A DNA stretch of 64,000 nucleotides, taken from positions 62,001-126,000 of the forward strand of contig NZ_KB907931.1 of the NCBI RefSeq assembly GCF_000382285.1, read 5' to 3'. Under the pieces are notes generated by a model. The model saw only the letters and a program-made list of their open reading frames with translations. It ran no database searches and had not been told where the DNA came from. How positions within the stretch are numbered: the stretch's first letter is position 1; every line of letters starts with the position of its first letter. The stretch is from Solimonas variicoloris DSM 15731. Its GTDB lineage: Bacteria > Pseudomonadota > Gammaproteobacteria > Nevskiales > Nevskiaceae. The translations under genes and the position numbers were made by a program. Shown here piece after piece: positions 9,806-19,767 of the stretch.

Positions 9806-10636
9806 TTAGGCTGATGGGCTCTGGGCGAATTCGATGCAGCGAGCCAGCACGGTTTCCAGGACCGTGCGCAGCGGCATCGCGAAATCGGGCACGAACGGCG
9901 TCGGCCAGTTGTCCGGCGTCGGCGCGCTATCCGGCTCGCGCATGTAGCCTCGGCATCCGAGTTCCATTTGCAGGGCGTGGACACCCGTCTCCGGCTGGCC
10001 GAAGGCGCGCGTGATGTAACCGCCCTTGAAGCGGCCGTTCACGACATGGCTGTAAGGCGTGTCGGCACAGACCGCGGCCACCGCGTCGCTGAGCGCCGCA
10101 GCGCAGGCGCGGCCATCGTTGCTGCCGATGTTGAACTGCGGCAGCTCGCCGTCGAACAGACGCGGAATGCGCGAGCGGATCGAATGGCAGTCGTAGATCA
10201 CGACGCGCGGATGGCGCTCGCGCAGGCGCGAAATTTCTTCACGCAGCGCGGTGTGGTAGGGATCGAAATACCGCGCGCGCCGGCGGGCGATTTCGTCCGG
10301 CGTCAGCGGCGAGTCCGCCGGGTAAAGCGGTTCGCCGTCGAAGGTCGTGGTCGGGCAGATCTCGGTGGTGGCGAGCCCGGGATACAGGGAATGACCGGAC
10401 GGATCGCGATTGACGTCGATGACGCTGCGCGAGACCGCGGTGTGGACGATGGTGGCGCCGAGGCCGGCGGCGAAGCCGTACAGCTGCGGCAGCCACCAGT
10501 CGGCGTCCTTGCGCGCCAGCCACGGCGACACGAATCGCGCTTCGAGCTCGCGCAGATCGGTACCGGCGTGCGGGATGCTGAGCAGCAGCGGCGCATCGCC
10601 GCGCGTAATGGACAGCCAGTCGGACATGCGGCTCAT
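9806..10636 (-). CDS. hutG: N-formylglutamate deformylase
   Basis: 276 residues of the N-formylglutamate amidohydrolase family. It hydrolyses N-formyl-L-glutamate to glutamate and formate, the last step of the five-step Hut route. Seen: [36 protein letters not shown] and [13 protein letters not shown], the usual metal/substrate segments. The ATG at 10636 overlaps the hutH stop as ATGA, showing translational coupling. Presence of hutF and this gene together, without formimidoylglutamase, defines the formate-producing variant of the pathway. Confidence 0.95.
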   Translation of the reverse strand: MSRMSDWLSITRGDAPLLLSIPHAGTDLRELEARFVSPWLARKDADWWLPQLYGFAAGLGATIVHTAVSRSVIDVNRDPSGHSLYPGLATTEICPTTTFDGEPLYPADSPLTPDEIARRRARYFDPYHTALREEISRLRERHPRVVIYDCHSIRSRIPRLFDGELPQFNIGSNDGRACAAALSDAVAAVCADTPYSHVVNGRFKGGYITRAFGQPETGVHALQMELGCRGYMREPDSAPTPDNWPTPFVPDFAMPLRTVLETVLARCIEFAQSPSA

Positions 10637-12171
10637 GCCTCCAGCAAGACCTGCGGCAGCGGCACGCCGGCTGCGGACGCGATCGAGCCGCTGCGCACGA
10701 GCGCGATCGCTTCCTCCATGTCCGGATGCATGTAGCGGTCGTTGTCGAGCATCGGTACGCGTGCACGCAGTGCCGTACGCGCCGATTCGAGCGGGACGCT
10801 GGATTTGAGCGGGCTGCGGAAATCGCAGGCCTGCGCCGCCATCAGCAGCTCGATGGCGATGACCGCGGTCGCGTTCTCGATCATCGGCAGCACGCGGCGC
10901 GCGCCGTGCGCCGCCATCGACACGTGGTCTTCCTGATTCGCCGAAGTCGGGATGGAGTCGACGCTGGCCGGGTAGGCGCGCTGCTTGTTCTCGGATACGA
11001 GCGCCGCGGCCGTCACCTGCGGAATCATGAAGCCGGAGTTGAGGCCCGGCCGCGGCGTCAGGAAGGCCGGCAGGCCGGAGAGCGCGGGGTCGATCAGCAT
11101 CGCGATGCGGCGTTCCGCCAGAGAGCCGATCTCGCAGACAGCGATGGCGATCATGTCGGCGGCGAAGGCGACGGGCTCCGCATGGAAGTTGCCGCCCGAC
11201 AGCGCCTCGCCGGTATCGGCGAAGATCAGCGGATTGTCCGATACGCCGTTGGCCTCGGTCGCAAGAAAGCTGGCGGCGTGACGCAGCATGTCGAGACAGG
11301 CACCCATCACCTGCGGCTGGCAACGCAGGCAGTAGGGGTCCTGCACGCGGTCGTCGTCGACCAGATGCGAGGCGCGCAGCGCGCTGCCCGCCATCAGCTC
11401 GCGCAACGCCGCCGCCGCTTCGATCTGGCCCTGGTGCCGACGCAACGCGTGGATGCGCGGGTCGAACGGCGTATCGGTGCCGCGAGCGGCATCGGTGGTG
11501 AGCGCACCGGTGATCAGCGCCGACTGGAAGAGGATTTCCGCTTCGAACAGCGCCGCGAGGCACACGGCCGTCGAGAACTGCGTGCCGTTCAGCAGCGCGA
11601 GCCCTTCCTTCGGGCCGAGCGTCAGCGGCTGCAGGCCGGCGGCGGCGAGCCCCTCGGTAGCGGGCACGCGTCCCGCGGGAGTATCCACTTCGCCGACGCC
11701 GATCATTGCCGCCGCCATGTGCGCCAGCGGCGCGAGGTCGCCGGACGCGCCGACGGAGCCTTGCGACGGCACGACGGGAATGATGTTCGCCGCAAGCAGG
11801 GCTTCGAGGAACGACAAGGTCCACGGCCGCACGCCGGACGCGCCCTGGCCGAGGCTTGCGAGCTTGAGCGCCATCATCAGGCGGACCACGTGCGTCGGCA
11901 GCGGAGCGCCGGTCCCCGCCGCGTGGGACAGCACGATGTTCTGCTGCAAGCGATCGAGATCCGCGTCTTCGATGCGAACCGTCGCCAGCTTTCCGAATCC
12001 GGTATTGATGCCGTAGACCGGCTTGCCATCGGCGAGGATGCGCGAGATCGCCGAAGCGCCGCTCTCCACGGCGCTGCGGCAGGAGGCATCGAGTCTCGGG
12101 GTGGCGCCCCGGTAGACCGCTCTCCAGTCGTCGAGCGACGTGAATCCAGGCTTCAACACAATCGTGATCAT
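10633..12171 (-). CDS. hutH: histidine ammonia-lyase
   Basis: 512 residues, standard for HAL. It deaminates L-histidine to trans-urocanate. The Ala-Ser-Gly triad that forms the MIO electrophile is at residues 142-144 within [25 protein letters not shown] lies near residue 53 and an [10 protein letters not shown]-type block further on. The ATG at 12171 overlaps the hutI stop as ATGA and has GGAGAGG just upstream; the longer TTG at 12183 is therefore rejected. Confidence 0.97.
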   Translation of the reverse strand: MITIVLKPGFTSLDDWRAVYRGATPRLDASCRSAVESGASAISRILADGKPVYGINTGFGKLATVRIEDADLDRLQQNIVLSHAAGTGAPLPTHVVRLMMALKLASLGQGASGVRPWTLSFLEALLAANIIPVVPSQGSVGASGDLAPLAHMAAAMIGVGEVDTPAGRVPATEGLAAAGLQPLTLGPKEGLALLNGTQFSTAVCLAALFEAEILFQSALITGALTTDAARGTDTPFDPRIHALRRHQGQIEAAAALRELMAGSALRASHLVDDDRVQDPYCLRCQPQVMGACLDMLRHAASFLATEANGVSDNPLIFADTGEALSGGNFHAEPVAFAADMIAIAVCEIGSLAERRIAMLIDPALSGLPAFLTPRPGLNSGFMIPQVTAAALVSENKQRAYPASVDSIPTSANQEDHVSMAAHGARRVLPMIENATAVIAIELLMAAQACDFRSPLKSSVPLESARTALRARVPMLDNDRYMHPDMEEAIALVRSGSIASAAGVPLPQVLLEA

Positions 12172-13406
12172 CGACCTCTCCAAATGCGGGAATGCAGGGG
12201 ATTGAAGCCCATGCGGTAGACGAGCTCCGCCGGCGCTTCGATGTTCCAGATGGCGAAATCGGCGAATTTGCCGACTTCGAGCGTGCCGGCATCACGTTCC
12301 ATGCCCAGGGCGCGCGCGGCATGGCGCGTTGCGCCGAGCAGGCATTCCTCGACCGTAAGGCGGAACTGCGTGGCGGCCATGTTGAGTGCAAGCAACAGCG
12401 ATGTGAGCGGTGAGGTGCCGGGGTTCGAATCGGTCGAGACGGCGATGGCAACCCCGTGGCGCCGCAACAGTTCGACCGGGGGTGGTGTCTTCTCGCGCAG
12501 GAAGTAGAACGCGCCCGGCAGCAGGACGGCGACGGTGCCTGCGCGGGCAAGCGCTGCGGCTCCGGCTTCGTCAGTGAATTCGAGATGATCCGCCGACAGT
12601 GCGCCGTGTTCCGCAGCCAGACGCGCGCCGCCCAGGTTGGACAGCTGGTCGGCGTGCAGACGCACACGCAGCCCGAGCGCAGCCGCGGCGACGAAGAGGC
12701 GCTCGATCTGCTGCGGCGAGAAGGCAATGCTCTCGCAGAAGCCGTCCACCGCATCAACGAGCCCTTCTGCGGCGAGCGCCGGCAGCATGTCCGCGATCAG
12801 GCGATCGATGTAGATGTCGGCATTGCCGGCCATCTCGGGCGGCACGGCGTGGGCGCCGAGAAAGCTCGTGCGTACGTCGATCGCACGCAGCCGCCCCAGT
12901 TCGCGTGCGGCGAGCAGCATCCGGCGTTCGGTTTCCAGGTCGAGGCCGTAGCCGGACTTGATTTCGATCGTCGTGACGCCTTCTGCGATCAGCGCATCAA
13001 GCCGCGGCAGAGCCATGGCGATGAGGTCGGCCACGGACGCCGCGCGGGTGGCACGCAGCGTCGACAGGATGCCGCCGCCGGCGGCGGCGATTTCCTGATA
13101 AGTCGCGCCGCGCAGCCGCAACTCGAACTCCATCGCGCGGTTGCCGCCATAGATCAGGTGCGTGTGGCAGTCGATCAGGCCGGGCGTGATCCAGCGGCCG
13201 GCGCAGTCGATGACGTCCGCGGTTTCGGCCGCGTGCTGCGGCAGCTCGGATTCCGGCCCGGCGAAGACGATGCGTTCGCCGCGCGTCAGGATCGCGCCCT
13301 GCGGCACGACGCCGATGCCGCCGGCGCTGTCGGCCATGGTCGCGAGTCTCGCGTTGCGCCATAGGCGTTCCCGCGAGTGACGCTGAGTGATCGTCCCGGT
13401 GGTCAT
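12168..13406 (-). CDS. hutI: imidazolonepropionase
   Basis: 412 residues, amidohydrolase superfamily. It opens 4-imidazolone-5-propionate to N-formimino-L-glutamate. Metal-binding and substrate segments are [42 protein letters not shown] and ADHLEFTDE, with a late [11 protein letters not shown] block. It is the first gene of the minus-strand hut operon, divergent from hutF. The 108-nt gap between the two starts holds the candidate HutC site at 13450-13469. Confidence 0.96.
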   Translation of the reverse strand: MTTGTITQRHSRERLWRNARLATMADSAGGIGVVPQGAILTRGERIVFAGPESELPQHAAETADVIDCAGRWITPGLIDCHTHLIYGGNRAMEFELRLRGATYQEIAAAGGGILSTLRATRAASVADLIAMALPRLDALIAEGVTTIEIKSGYGLDLETERRMLLAARELGRLRAIDVRTSFLGAHAVPPEMAGNADIYIDRLIADMLPALAAEGLVDAVDGFCESIAFSPQQIERLFVAAAALGLRVRLHADQLSNLGGARLAAEHGALSADHLEFTDEAGAAALARAGTVAVLLPGAFYFLREKTPPPVELLRRHGVAIAVSTDSNPGTSPLTSLLLALNMAATQFRLTVEECLLGATRHAARALGMERDAGTLEVGKFADFAIWNIEAPAELVYRMGFNPLHSRIWRGR

Positions 13407-13449
13407 TTCAAAACAGCTTCCGCAAAAATTCGGCAGTCACTTTCTGTCG

Positions 13450-13469
13450 TTAATGTATAGTCATATAAT
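13450..13469. promoter_or_regulatory. candidate HutC operator and hutF promoter core
   Basis: TTAATGTATAGTCATATAAT lies between divergent hutI and hutF and includes a consensus -10 TATAAT (13464-13469) reading towards hutF. A near-identical 20-mer (16 of 20) is at 16728-16747. GntR/HutC-type repressors bind TGTATA-rich palindromes, so this is the natural place for autoregulated repression relieved by urocanate. The regulator assignment is inference. Confidence 0.55.
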
Positions 13470-13514
13470 CGCGGAAAGCAAGTGTGTCTACCGGCGGTGA
13501 CGGAGTTCGAATCG

Positions 13515-14870
13515 ATGACTGTTCTGCATGTAGAGAATCTGTTGACCGCCGACGGCTGGGTGAAGTCGGCGCGTCTTTTTCTTGCAGGGCAACGGATTGC
13601 GAAAATCCAGGTGGGCGCTTCGGCGGAGCCGGGTGATGAGCGGCATGCCGTCGTCGTTCCGGCGCTGTCGAATCTTCACAGCCATGCTTTCCAGCGCGGC
13701 ATGGCGGGGCTGGCCGAAGTGCGCGGCGCATCGACCGACAATTTCTGGAGCTGGCGCGAGCTCATGTACCGCTTCGCGTCGCGCATGTCGCCGGAGCAAC
13801 TGGAAGCGATCGCGGCCCAGGCCTACGTGGAGATGTTGGAGGCCGGTTTCTGCAGGGTGGGGGAATTCCACTATCTTCATCACGACATCGACGGGCGACG
13901 GTTCGCGGATCCCGGCGAAATGGCGGCCCGTATCGTCAATGCCGCTGGCATGACCGGCATCCATCTCACGCTGCTGCCGGTGTTCTACGCGCATGCTTCC
14001 TTCGGCGGAAAGGCGCCGAACCCGGGGCAGAGCCGGTTCGTCCACGATCTGGACGGCTACGCGCGTCTCGTCGATCGCTGCCGGGAACTCGTGGCAATGA
14101 CGAGTCTCGGCGTCGTCGGCGTTGCGCCGCACAGCATGCGCGCGGTGACACCGGAAGAACTCGGGCAGGTCGTGCGTCTGCTTCCCGATGCGCCCGTCCA
14201 CATTCACATTGCCGAACAACTCGGTGAAGTTCGCGACTGCATCGCGTGGTCGGGATCGCGGCCGGTCCGCTGGCTGCTGGATCACGCGCCGGTCGACGAG
14301 CGCTGGTGTCTGGTGCACGCCACCCACATCGACAAGGATGAAATCGCGGGGATCGCCCGCAGCGGCGCGAGCGTCGGCCTGTGCCCGGTTACTGAAGCGA
14401 ATCTCGGTGACGGGATCTTCCCTGTGCTGGAGTTCCTTGCCGAAGGCGGGCGCTTTGGCATCGGCACCGACTCGAACGTCTGCATCAGCCTGGCCGGCGA
14501 GCTTTCATTGCTCGAATACTCGCAACGACTTTCGCGTAAAGTTCGTAACGTCGTCAGCTTGGGAGGATGCTCGACCGGCATGGCCTTGTACCGGTATGCA
14601 CTGGAAGGCGGTGCCCGGGCGCTCGGCGTCGCGTCGGACGGTCTCGGCGAAGGTGCGGTAGCCGATTTCGTGAGTCTGTCGGTGGACGAGCCGGCAACGG
14701 TCTGTCGCGCCGGGGACGCGATGCTCGACTCCTGGCTGTTTGCCAGCACCGCCGGCGTCGTGGACTGCGTCTGGGTGGGCGGCGCGAAGCAAGTCGAACG
14801 CGGCCGGCACCGGCATCGGGATCAGGTGCGCAGCGTCTACAAGAATGCAATCAGGGAGTTGTGCGCTTGA
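13515..14870 (+). CDS. hutF: formimidoylglutamate deiminase
   Basis: 451 residues, amidohydrolase superfamily. It deiminates N-formimino-L-glutamate to N-formylglutamate and ammonia, feeding HutG. Seen: SNLHSHAFQRGMAGL (metal site), the NFWSWRELMYRF segment typical of HutF, VGEFHYLHHD, HIHIAEQ, HATHIDKDE and GIGTDSNVCIS. The ATG at 13515 has CGGAG at 13501-13505; an in-frame GTG at 13482 adds eleven residues without an RBS. Its stop overlaps the hutC start region. Confidence 0.95.
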   Translation: MTVLHVENLLTADGWVKSARLFLAGQRIAKIQVGASAEPGDERHAVVVPALSNLHSHAFQRGMAGLAEVRGASTDNFWSWRELMYRFASRMSPEQLEAIAAQAYVEMLEAGFCRVGEFHYLHHDIDGRRFADPGEMAARIVNAAGMTGIHLTLLPVFYAHASFGGKAPNPGQSRFVHDLDGYARLVDRCRELVAMTSLGVVGVAPHSMRAVTPEELGQVVRLLPDAPVHIHIAEQLGEVRDCIAWSGSRPVRWLLDHAPVDERWCLVHATHIDKDEIAGIARSGASVGLCPVTEANLGDGIFPVLEFLAEGGRFGIGTDSNVCISLAGELSLLEYSQRLSRKVRNVVSLGGCSTGMALYRYALEGGARALGVASDGLGEGAVADFVSLSVDEPATVCRAGDAMLDSWLFASTAGVVDCVWVGGAKQVERGRHRHRDQVRSVYKNAIRELCA

Positions 14871-15661
14871 AGGAAAAGAGGAAGCAGGTGGGCAAGGGGA
14901 AGCCGGTTTCTGCCCGCGACGAAGGGCGTGCCGAACACGGAGTCACTTCGCTGCACCAGCGCATTCTCTCGGACATCCAGGGCAACATCATGTCGGGGCG
15001 CTGGGAGCCCGGACAGCGGATTCCCGTCGAACACGAACTGATGCTGCAGTACGACTGTTCGCGGATGACGGTCAACAAGGTTCTGACGCAGCTCGCTCGC
15101 GAGGGCATCATCGAGCGTCGACGCAAAGTCGGCAGTTTCGTGTGCCGGCCGCAGTCGCAGTCGGCGATCCTGCCGATCGCGGACATCAAGCTGGAGGTTG
15201 AAGCGCTTGGCCTCCCGTATCGCTTCGAGATCCTGCAGCGGCACAAACGCCGAGCGACCCGGGCAGACCGGACGCTGCTGCGCGCCGAGGAAGCTCTGCC
15301 GATGCTGGAGCTGGTGTGCCGGCATTTTGCCAAGGATGAGCCGTTCTGCGACGAGTACCGGCTGATCAACCTCCAGGCGGTGCCGGGCGCGGCTGCCGAG
15401 GACTTTTCGCTCATATCTCCGGGTGCGTGGCTGCTCCGGCAGGTGCCGTGGAACGAGGCGGAAAATCGCATTCGTGCGTCCGGCGCTGCCCCGGACGTGG
15501 CTGCACGGCTGAAGATCAAGTCGGGCAGCCCCTGTCTCATCGTCGAGCGCACCACGCGCAGCATGGCGGCGGCGCCGATCACCTTTGTCCGGCTGACCTA
15601 TCCGGGCAATCTCCACGAACTGGTCGCGACCTTCACCGCATTGACGCCCGCCACCAAGTAG
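14861..15661 (+). CDS. hutC: GntR-family histidine utilisation repressor
   Basis: About 266 residues. The N-terminal winged helix (SLHQRILSDIQGNIMSG to GIIERRRKVGSFV) is of GntR/HutC type and is followed by a UTRA ligand-binding domain. HutC proteins repress hut genes and are released by urocanate. There is no ATG start; GTG at 14861 or TTG at 14867 (GGGAG at 14854-14858, TTGA overlap with hutF) both fit, so the N-terminus is uncertain by two residues. The gene is coupled to hutF. Likely targets are the elements at 13450 and 16728-16763. Confidence 0.9.
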   Translation: MRLKEKRKQVGKGKPVSARDEGRAEHGVTSLHQRILSDIQGNIMSGRWEPGQRIPVEHELMLQYDCSRMTVNKVLTQLAREGIIERRRKVGSFVCRPQSQSAILPIADIKLEVEALGLPYRFEILQRHKRRATRADRTLLRAEEALPMLELVCRHFAKDEPFCDEYRLINLQAVPGAAAEDFSLISPGAWLLRQVPWNEAENRIRASGAAPDVAARLKIKSGSPCLIVERTTRSMAAAPITFVRLTYPGNLHELVATFTALTPATK

Positions 15662-15699
15662 GCAGGACCGTCTCGACGCGGATGTCGTGAGCCTGCAGT

Positions 15700-16650
15700 T
15701 CAGTCCGCCGAAAGGTGCTGCTGCTGATGGCCTGCAGCGACGAGCGCATTGCGGAAATCCGCGCACGTGGGCAGATCCAGCGCGTCCCGTTCCCAGGCGA
15801 GGAAGTAGGGTTCAGGCAGCCTGAGGCGTCGATCGATCGGTGCAACCAGACGCCCGCTGCGGATCAGCTCGGCGACGATCGATATCTGGCCGAGAGCGAA
15901 TCCGGCGCCCTCTGCAGCCGCGTCGATGGCGGCGCTGGGCAGCGAAAACGACAAGCGGCTGGCCCGCTTCGGCGGGCCGAGCCCGGCGGACCATGCCCAG
16001 TCGGCCCAAGACGGCGGTGGCCGGTGCCGACTGTCCCAGGTGATATCGAGCAGCGGGGCGGCCAGCAGGTCGGCCTCATTCGCGACGGGATGCGCGCGCA
16101 GAAAGTCTGGGGAACAGACTGGCACCACTGCATCGCGGAACAATTCGGAGAAGCGATCGTAGCGGCGTACGTCGGTGCCGTAGCAGAGTCGAAAATCGAT
16201 GCCTTCATCCTGCAGTTCGGGTTCCTTCTCGGAGCCGATCAGGCGAAGGCTGACCGTTGGATTGGCGCTACTCCATTCCAGCAACGGGCGCTTCAACCAG
16301 CTCGCCAGTGATGCGGGGGCACTGAGCACGATGCCCTGCTTGCTGCGCGCCACCTGCAGACGATGCTGCGCGCGGCGTAATTCGTCGAAGGCGACGCGCA
16401 CCTGCTCGTAGTAGATGCGGCCCCAGGACGTCAGCGTCAGCGAACGTCCGTCGCGTTTCAGCAGCCTGACATTGAGTTCATTTTCGATTTTGCGCAGCTG
16501 CTGGCTCACGGCGCCGGACGAGACACCGAGTTCGTCCGCCGCCGCGGCGACGCTGCCGCAGCGCACGATCGCCTCGAACGCCTGAATCGCCCGGACGGGC
16601 GGGAGTGCGTTGTCGCCGGCGCTCGATGGGTCGTGCGATTGATCAGGCAT
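15700..16650 (-). CDS. LysR-family (GcvA-like) transcriptional regulator
   Basis: 316 residues. The N-terminal HTH (PPVRAIQAFEAIVRCGSVAAAADELGVSSGAVSQQLRKIE, abridged) is followed by a substrate-binding domain whose WSSANPTVSLRL/DFRLCYG pattern is GcvA-like. The ATG at 16650 is preferred to a TTG at 16659. It ends close to hutC, tail to tail, and diverges from the triheme cytochrome gene. The 178-nt gap between them holds two candidate operators, so it may control the cytochrome gene, itself or both. The ligand is unknown. Confidence 0.88.
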   Translation of the reverse strand: MPDQSHDPSSAGDNALPPVRAIQAFEAIVRCGSVAAAADELGVSSGAVSQQLRKIENELNVRLLKRDGRSLTLTSWGRIYYEQVRVAFDELRRAQHRLQVARSKQGIVLSAPASLASWLKRPLLEWSSANPTVSLRLIGSEKEPELQDEGIDFRLCYGTDVRRYDRFSELFRDAVVPVCSPDFLRAHPVANEADLLAAPLLDITWDSRHRPPPSWADWAWSAGLGPPKRASRLSFSLPSAAIDAAAEGAGFALGQISIVAELIRSGRLVAPIDRRLRLPEPYFLAWERDALDLPTCADFRNALVAAGHQQQHLSAD

Positions 16651-16727
16651 GGTGCACAAGGTGCGAAGTCATGGCACGGAACGGGCGGTCCTGCATCGTT
16701 TTTGCGCAGCAGTGCCGTCCACGTAAT

Positions 16728-16768
16728 TTAATGTACAGTCAAATCAATCAGTTTGTATATACGTTATA
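16728..16768. promoter_or_regulatory. operator cluster in the LysR/cytochrome divergent promoter
   Basis: TTAATGTACAGTCAAATCAA (16728-16747) matches the hut element at 13450-13469 in 16 of 20 positions. It is followed by TTTGTATATACG, containing the perfect palindrome GTATATAC (16755-16762). The patch is AT-rich against GC-rich surroundings. Either HutC or the LysR protein could act here. Confidence 0.5.
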
Positions 16769-16828
16769 GAAGGCGCGAATCTTGCACAAAGACCCGGCGA
16801 GCGGACTTCGCTCGGCAAGGGGGTGTAC

Positions 16829-18061
16829 ATGTTTTCGCTGAGGCGCGCGTTCCGGTTCGTGGTCTGGCTTGGTGTCCTGCTGCCGCTCAAGGCGTTCTGC
16901 GCCGAGGCCGAAGCCGGGCGCGGCGAGTATCTGGTTCGCGCTGCGAACTGCGTGAGCTGCCATACCGCGCCCGGCGGCCCCGTATTCGGCGGCGGCGTGC
17001 CGTTCCCGACCGACTTCGGCACGATCTATTCGACGAACATCACGCCGGACGCGAAGACCGGCATCGGCGGCTGGACCTTCGAGCAGTTCGAAGCCGCGAT
17101 GCGCCGCGGCCTGCGGCCGGATGGCGCGCATCTGTATCCAGCGTTTCCTTACACGAATTTCACCAAGATCGACGACGCCGACCTGCGCGCGCTGTACGCG
17201 TACTTCATGAACCTCAAGCCGGTTCACGCGCCGGCGCGCGAGAACGAGCTGTCGTTCCCGTTCAGCGAGCGCAGGCTCATGGCGGTGTGGAACGCGCTGT
17301 TCTTCGAAGAAGGCCGATTCGTTGCGGATCCCAAGCGTTCGGCGCAATGGAATCGCGGCGCCTATCTGGTCGAGTCGCTCGCGCACTGCAGCGCCTGCCA
17401 CTCGCCGCGCAACCTGCTCGGCGCGGAGAAGGGCGATGCGCTGTACACCGGCGGATCGTTCGCCGAGTTCGACGAGGACCGCGGCATCGTGACGCGCGGC
17501 GCGCCGAACCTGACGACGTCGCGGCACGGCCTCGGCGCCTGGTCAGAGGACGACATCGCGTCCTACCTGAAATCCGGCATCAGCACGCACGCGCGCCTGA
17601 TCGGCACCATGAACGAGGTCGTGCTCAACAGCACGCGCTACCTGAGCGACGGCGATACGCGGGCGATGGCCGTGTATCTGAAGAGTCTCGCGCCGGCCGG
17701 CGTCGACGTTCGCAAGCCCGATGAAAGGACCATGGCGCTCGGGGCGAAGCAGTACGACATCCACTGCGGCACCTGCCATCTGCCGACCGGCCTCGGCGCC
17801 GAGGACACCGCGCCGCCGCTCGCCGGCAGCACGTTCGCGCAGGCGCCCGATCCGTCATCGCTGATCGATCTCGTCATCAACGGCCCGCGCCTGCCGCAGG
17901 AGGCGCCGTCGCTGGCCTGGCAGCGCCCGTGGCAGCCGATGAAGCCGTTCCGCCAGAAGCTCAGCGACGAGCAGGCCGCGGCGCTGCTGACTTTCGTGCG
18001 CAATTCCTGGGGCAATGCGGCGCCCGCCGTCACGCCCGAGGACGTCGGCCGCATGCGGTGA
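16829..18061 (+). CDS. triheme cytochrome c, dehydrogenase electron-acceptor subunit type
   Basis: 410 residues with a signal peptide (hydrophobic residues 8-24). Three c-type heme motifs are CVSCH (41-45), CSACH (187-191) and CGTCH (313-317), giving three cytochrome c domains. This is the layout of the cytochrome subunit of membrane alcohol/aldehyde/gluconate dehydrogenases, which passes electrons to ubiquinone or oxidase. The ATG at 16829 is preferred to GTG at 16823 because AAGGGGG ends five bases upstream. No dehydrogenase subunit is adjacent, so its electron donor is unknown. Confidence 0.9.
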   Translation: MFSLRRAFRFVVWLGVLLPLKAFCAEAEAGRGEYLVRAANCVSCHTAPGGPVFGGGVPFPTDFGTIYSTNITPDAKTGIGGWTFEQFEAAMRRGLRPDGAHLYPAFPYTNFTKIDDADLRALYAYFMNLKPVHAPARENELSFPFSERRLMAVWNALFFEEGRFVADPKRSAQWNRGAYLVESLAHCSACHSPRNLLGAEKGDALYTGGSFAEFDEDRGIVTRGAPNLTTSRHGLGAWSEDDIASYLKSGISTHARLIGTMNEVVLNSTRYLSDGDTRAMAVYLKSLAPAGVDVRKPDERTMALGAKQYDIHCGTCHLPTGLGAEDTAPPLAGSTFAQAPDPSSLIDLVINGPRLPQEAPSLAWQRPWQPMKPFRQKLSDEQAAALLTFVRNSWGNAAPAVTPEDVGRMR

Positions 18062-18188
18062 GCGTGCGCCGCGACGGCAGGGTGGCGCGGCCCGGCGGAC
18101 GGCAGCATTTAGCACCGCTAAAGCGTATCGATCCAGGTCTCATTGATCTGCAGACGTTGAACCAAAGAAGCTTTAAGGACGGACAGCC

Positions 18189-18296
18189 ATGGTCGTGCAG
18201 CACGTGATGTTGAAGCAGGGCAAAGCGGTTTCGAACACGGCGACGCCTGCGTCGGCCTGTCCGGTCGGGTCTGCACCCGCGCTGCGGGGGGAGTGA
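18189..18296 (+). CDS. 35-residue small ORF coupled to the symporter gene
   Basis: An ATG at 18189 is preceded by AAGGA (18175-18179). The ORF ends in TGA two bases before the symporter ATG, so it could act as a translational coupler or leader peptide. The peptide starts MVVQHVMLKQGKAV and contains one Cys in SACPVG. It has no membrane segment or known precursor motif (no E-x3-Y as in PqqA). It may be expressed or only a chance frame. Confidence 0.35.
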   Translation: MVVQHVMLKQGKAVSNTATPASACPVGSAPALRGE

Positions 18297-18297
18297 C

Positions 18298-19767
18298 ATG
18301 GATCTGCTCGTCATCGCGCTGTACATGGCCGGCATGATCGGCATCGGCTGGTACGCCAAGCTGCGTGCGCGCACCCAGTCGGAATTCCTCGTCGCCGGGC
18401 GCCGGCTCGGGCCGGCATTCTATGCCGGCACGCTTGCGGCGCTGGTGATGGGCGGCGGCGCCACACTCGGCGGCATCGGGCTCGGCTACCAGCACGGCCT
18501 GTCCGGCGTATGGCTGGTGTTCTCGATGTCGGCCGGCGTCGGCGCCATCAGCCTGATCCTCGCGCCGCTGATCAATCGCCTGCGCGTCTACACCGTCAGC
18601 CAGATGCTCGAGCTGCGCTACGGCGAAATGGGCACCCGCGTGTCCGGCATCGTCATGCTCGCGTACACGCTGATGATCTCGGTGACATCGACGATCGCCT
18701 ACGGCGTGATCTTCTCGGTGCTGTTCGACATCGGCAAGGTGCCGGCGATCCTGCTCGGCAGCAGCGTGGTGATCATCTACGCGGTGCTCGGCGGCATGTG
18801 GTCGATCACGCTGACCGACATGGTCCAGTTCGTCCTCAAGACCATCAGCATCTTCGCGATCCTGCTGCCGGCGGCGCTGATCAAGGCCGGCGGCTTCGAA
18901 GGCCTGCACGCGAAGCTGCCGGCAGAGGCGTTCGAGTGGACCGCAATCGGTGCCGGCAGCATCTTCACCTACGTGATCCTCTACGTGCCGACCATGGTGA
19001 TCGGCCAGGATCTGTGGCAGCGCGTGTTCACCGCGCGCAGCGATGGCGTGGCGCGCTGGGCCGGCCTCGCCGCGGCGGGCTACGGCTTCGCGTACGGCAT
19101 CGCCGGCGCGCTGATCGGCATGGCGGCCAAGGTGCTGCTGCCCGATCTCGTCGGGCGCGACGCGGTCTACACCGAGATCGTCCGCCACGTACTGCCGGTC
19201 GGCGTCGCCGGCCTCGTCGTCGCCGGTGCGCTGTCGGCGATCATGTCGACGTCGAGCGGCTGCCTGATCGCCACCGCGACGGTCGCCGCCGAGGACATCC
19301 GCGGCCGCCGCCGCGGTGCCGGCGAGCACGACGAGATCGCGCACACGCGGCGCTACATCCTGTTCTTCGGCATCGTCATGGCGACCATCGCCTGCCTGCT
19401 GCAGGACGTCATCGCCGGCCTGACGATCGCCTCCGACATCCTCGTCGGCGGCCTCATGGTCGCCGTGCTCGGCGGCATGATCTGGCGCCGCGCGACGGCG
19501 CGCGGCGCGATCGCCAGCATCTTCGCCGGCATCGTCGGCACGATCGGCACGATGTTCGTGCTGCGCGACATTTACGCGAACCTGCCGATCTACGTCGGTC
19601 TCGGCGCCAGCCTCGCGTTCTTCATCGTCTTCAGCCTACTCGATCAGCCGACGCCGTCCGCCGTGCTGGCGCGCTGGGACGAGCGCGTGCGCGCGAAGTC
19701 GCGGCCGGCGGCGTCGTCCGGCGACGCGGCGGCCGAGCCGCTGCCGGCCGCGGGCACGCGCTCATGA
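18298..19767 (+). CDS. sodium:solute symporter (SSS family)
   Basis: 489 residues, highly hydrophobic with about 13 predicted membrane helices. The family signature region includes GRRLGPAFYAGTL, GGGATLGGIGLGYQHG, the LGGMWSITLTDMVQF segment and MSTSSGCLIATATVAAEDI. The start has GGGGGGAG immediately upstream. The substrate (amino acid, carboxylate or other) cannot be assigned. It heads a coupled operon; its stop overlaps the next gene by ATGA. The hydrophilic C-terminal tail of about 30 residues is rich in Ala/Pro/Arg. Confidence 0.9.
   Translation: MDLLVIALYMAGMIGIGWYAKLRARTQSEFLVAGRRLGPAFYAGTLAALVMGGGATLGGIGLGYQHGLSGVWLVFSMSAGVGAISLILAPLINRLRVYTVSQMLELRYGEMGTRVSGIVMLAYTLMISVTSTIAYGVIFSVLFDIGKVPAILLGSSVVIIYAVLGGMWSITLTDMVQFVLKTISIFAILLPAALIKAGGFEGLHAKLPAEAFEWTAIGAGSIFTYVILYVPTMVIGQDLWQRVFTARSDGVARWAGLAAAGYGFAYGIAGALIGMAAKVLLPDLVGRDAVYTEIVRHVLPVGVAGLVVAGALSAIMSTSSGCLIATATVAAEDIRGRRRGAGEHDEIAHTRRYILFFGIVMATIACLLQDVIAGLTIASDILVGGLMVAVLGGMIWRRATARGAIASIFAGIVGTIGTMFVLRDIYANLPIYVGLGASLAFFIVFSLLDQPTPSAVLARWDERVRAKSRPAASSGDAAAEPLPAAGTRS

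Noticed and set aside
9806-12757. A 983-residue open frame on the minus strand that would fuse hutG to a long N-terminal part
   Set aside because: Only the last 276 residues are HutG; the rest is the low-complexity Arg/Ala-rich shadow of hutH and hutI in another frame.
18189-18296. PqqA- or other known cofactor-precursor identity for the 35-residue ORF
   Set aside because: No E-x3-Y motif and no modification enzymes nearby.
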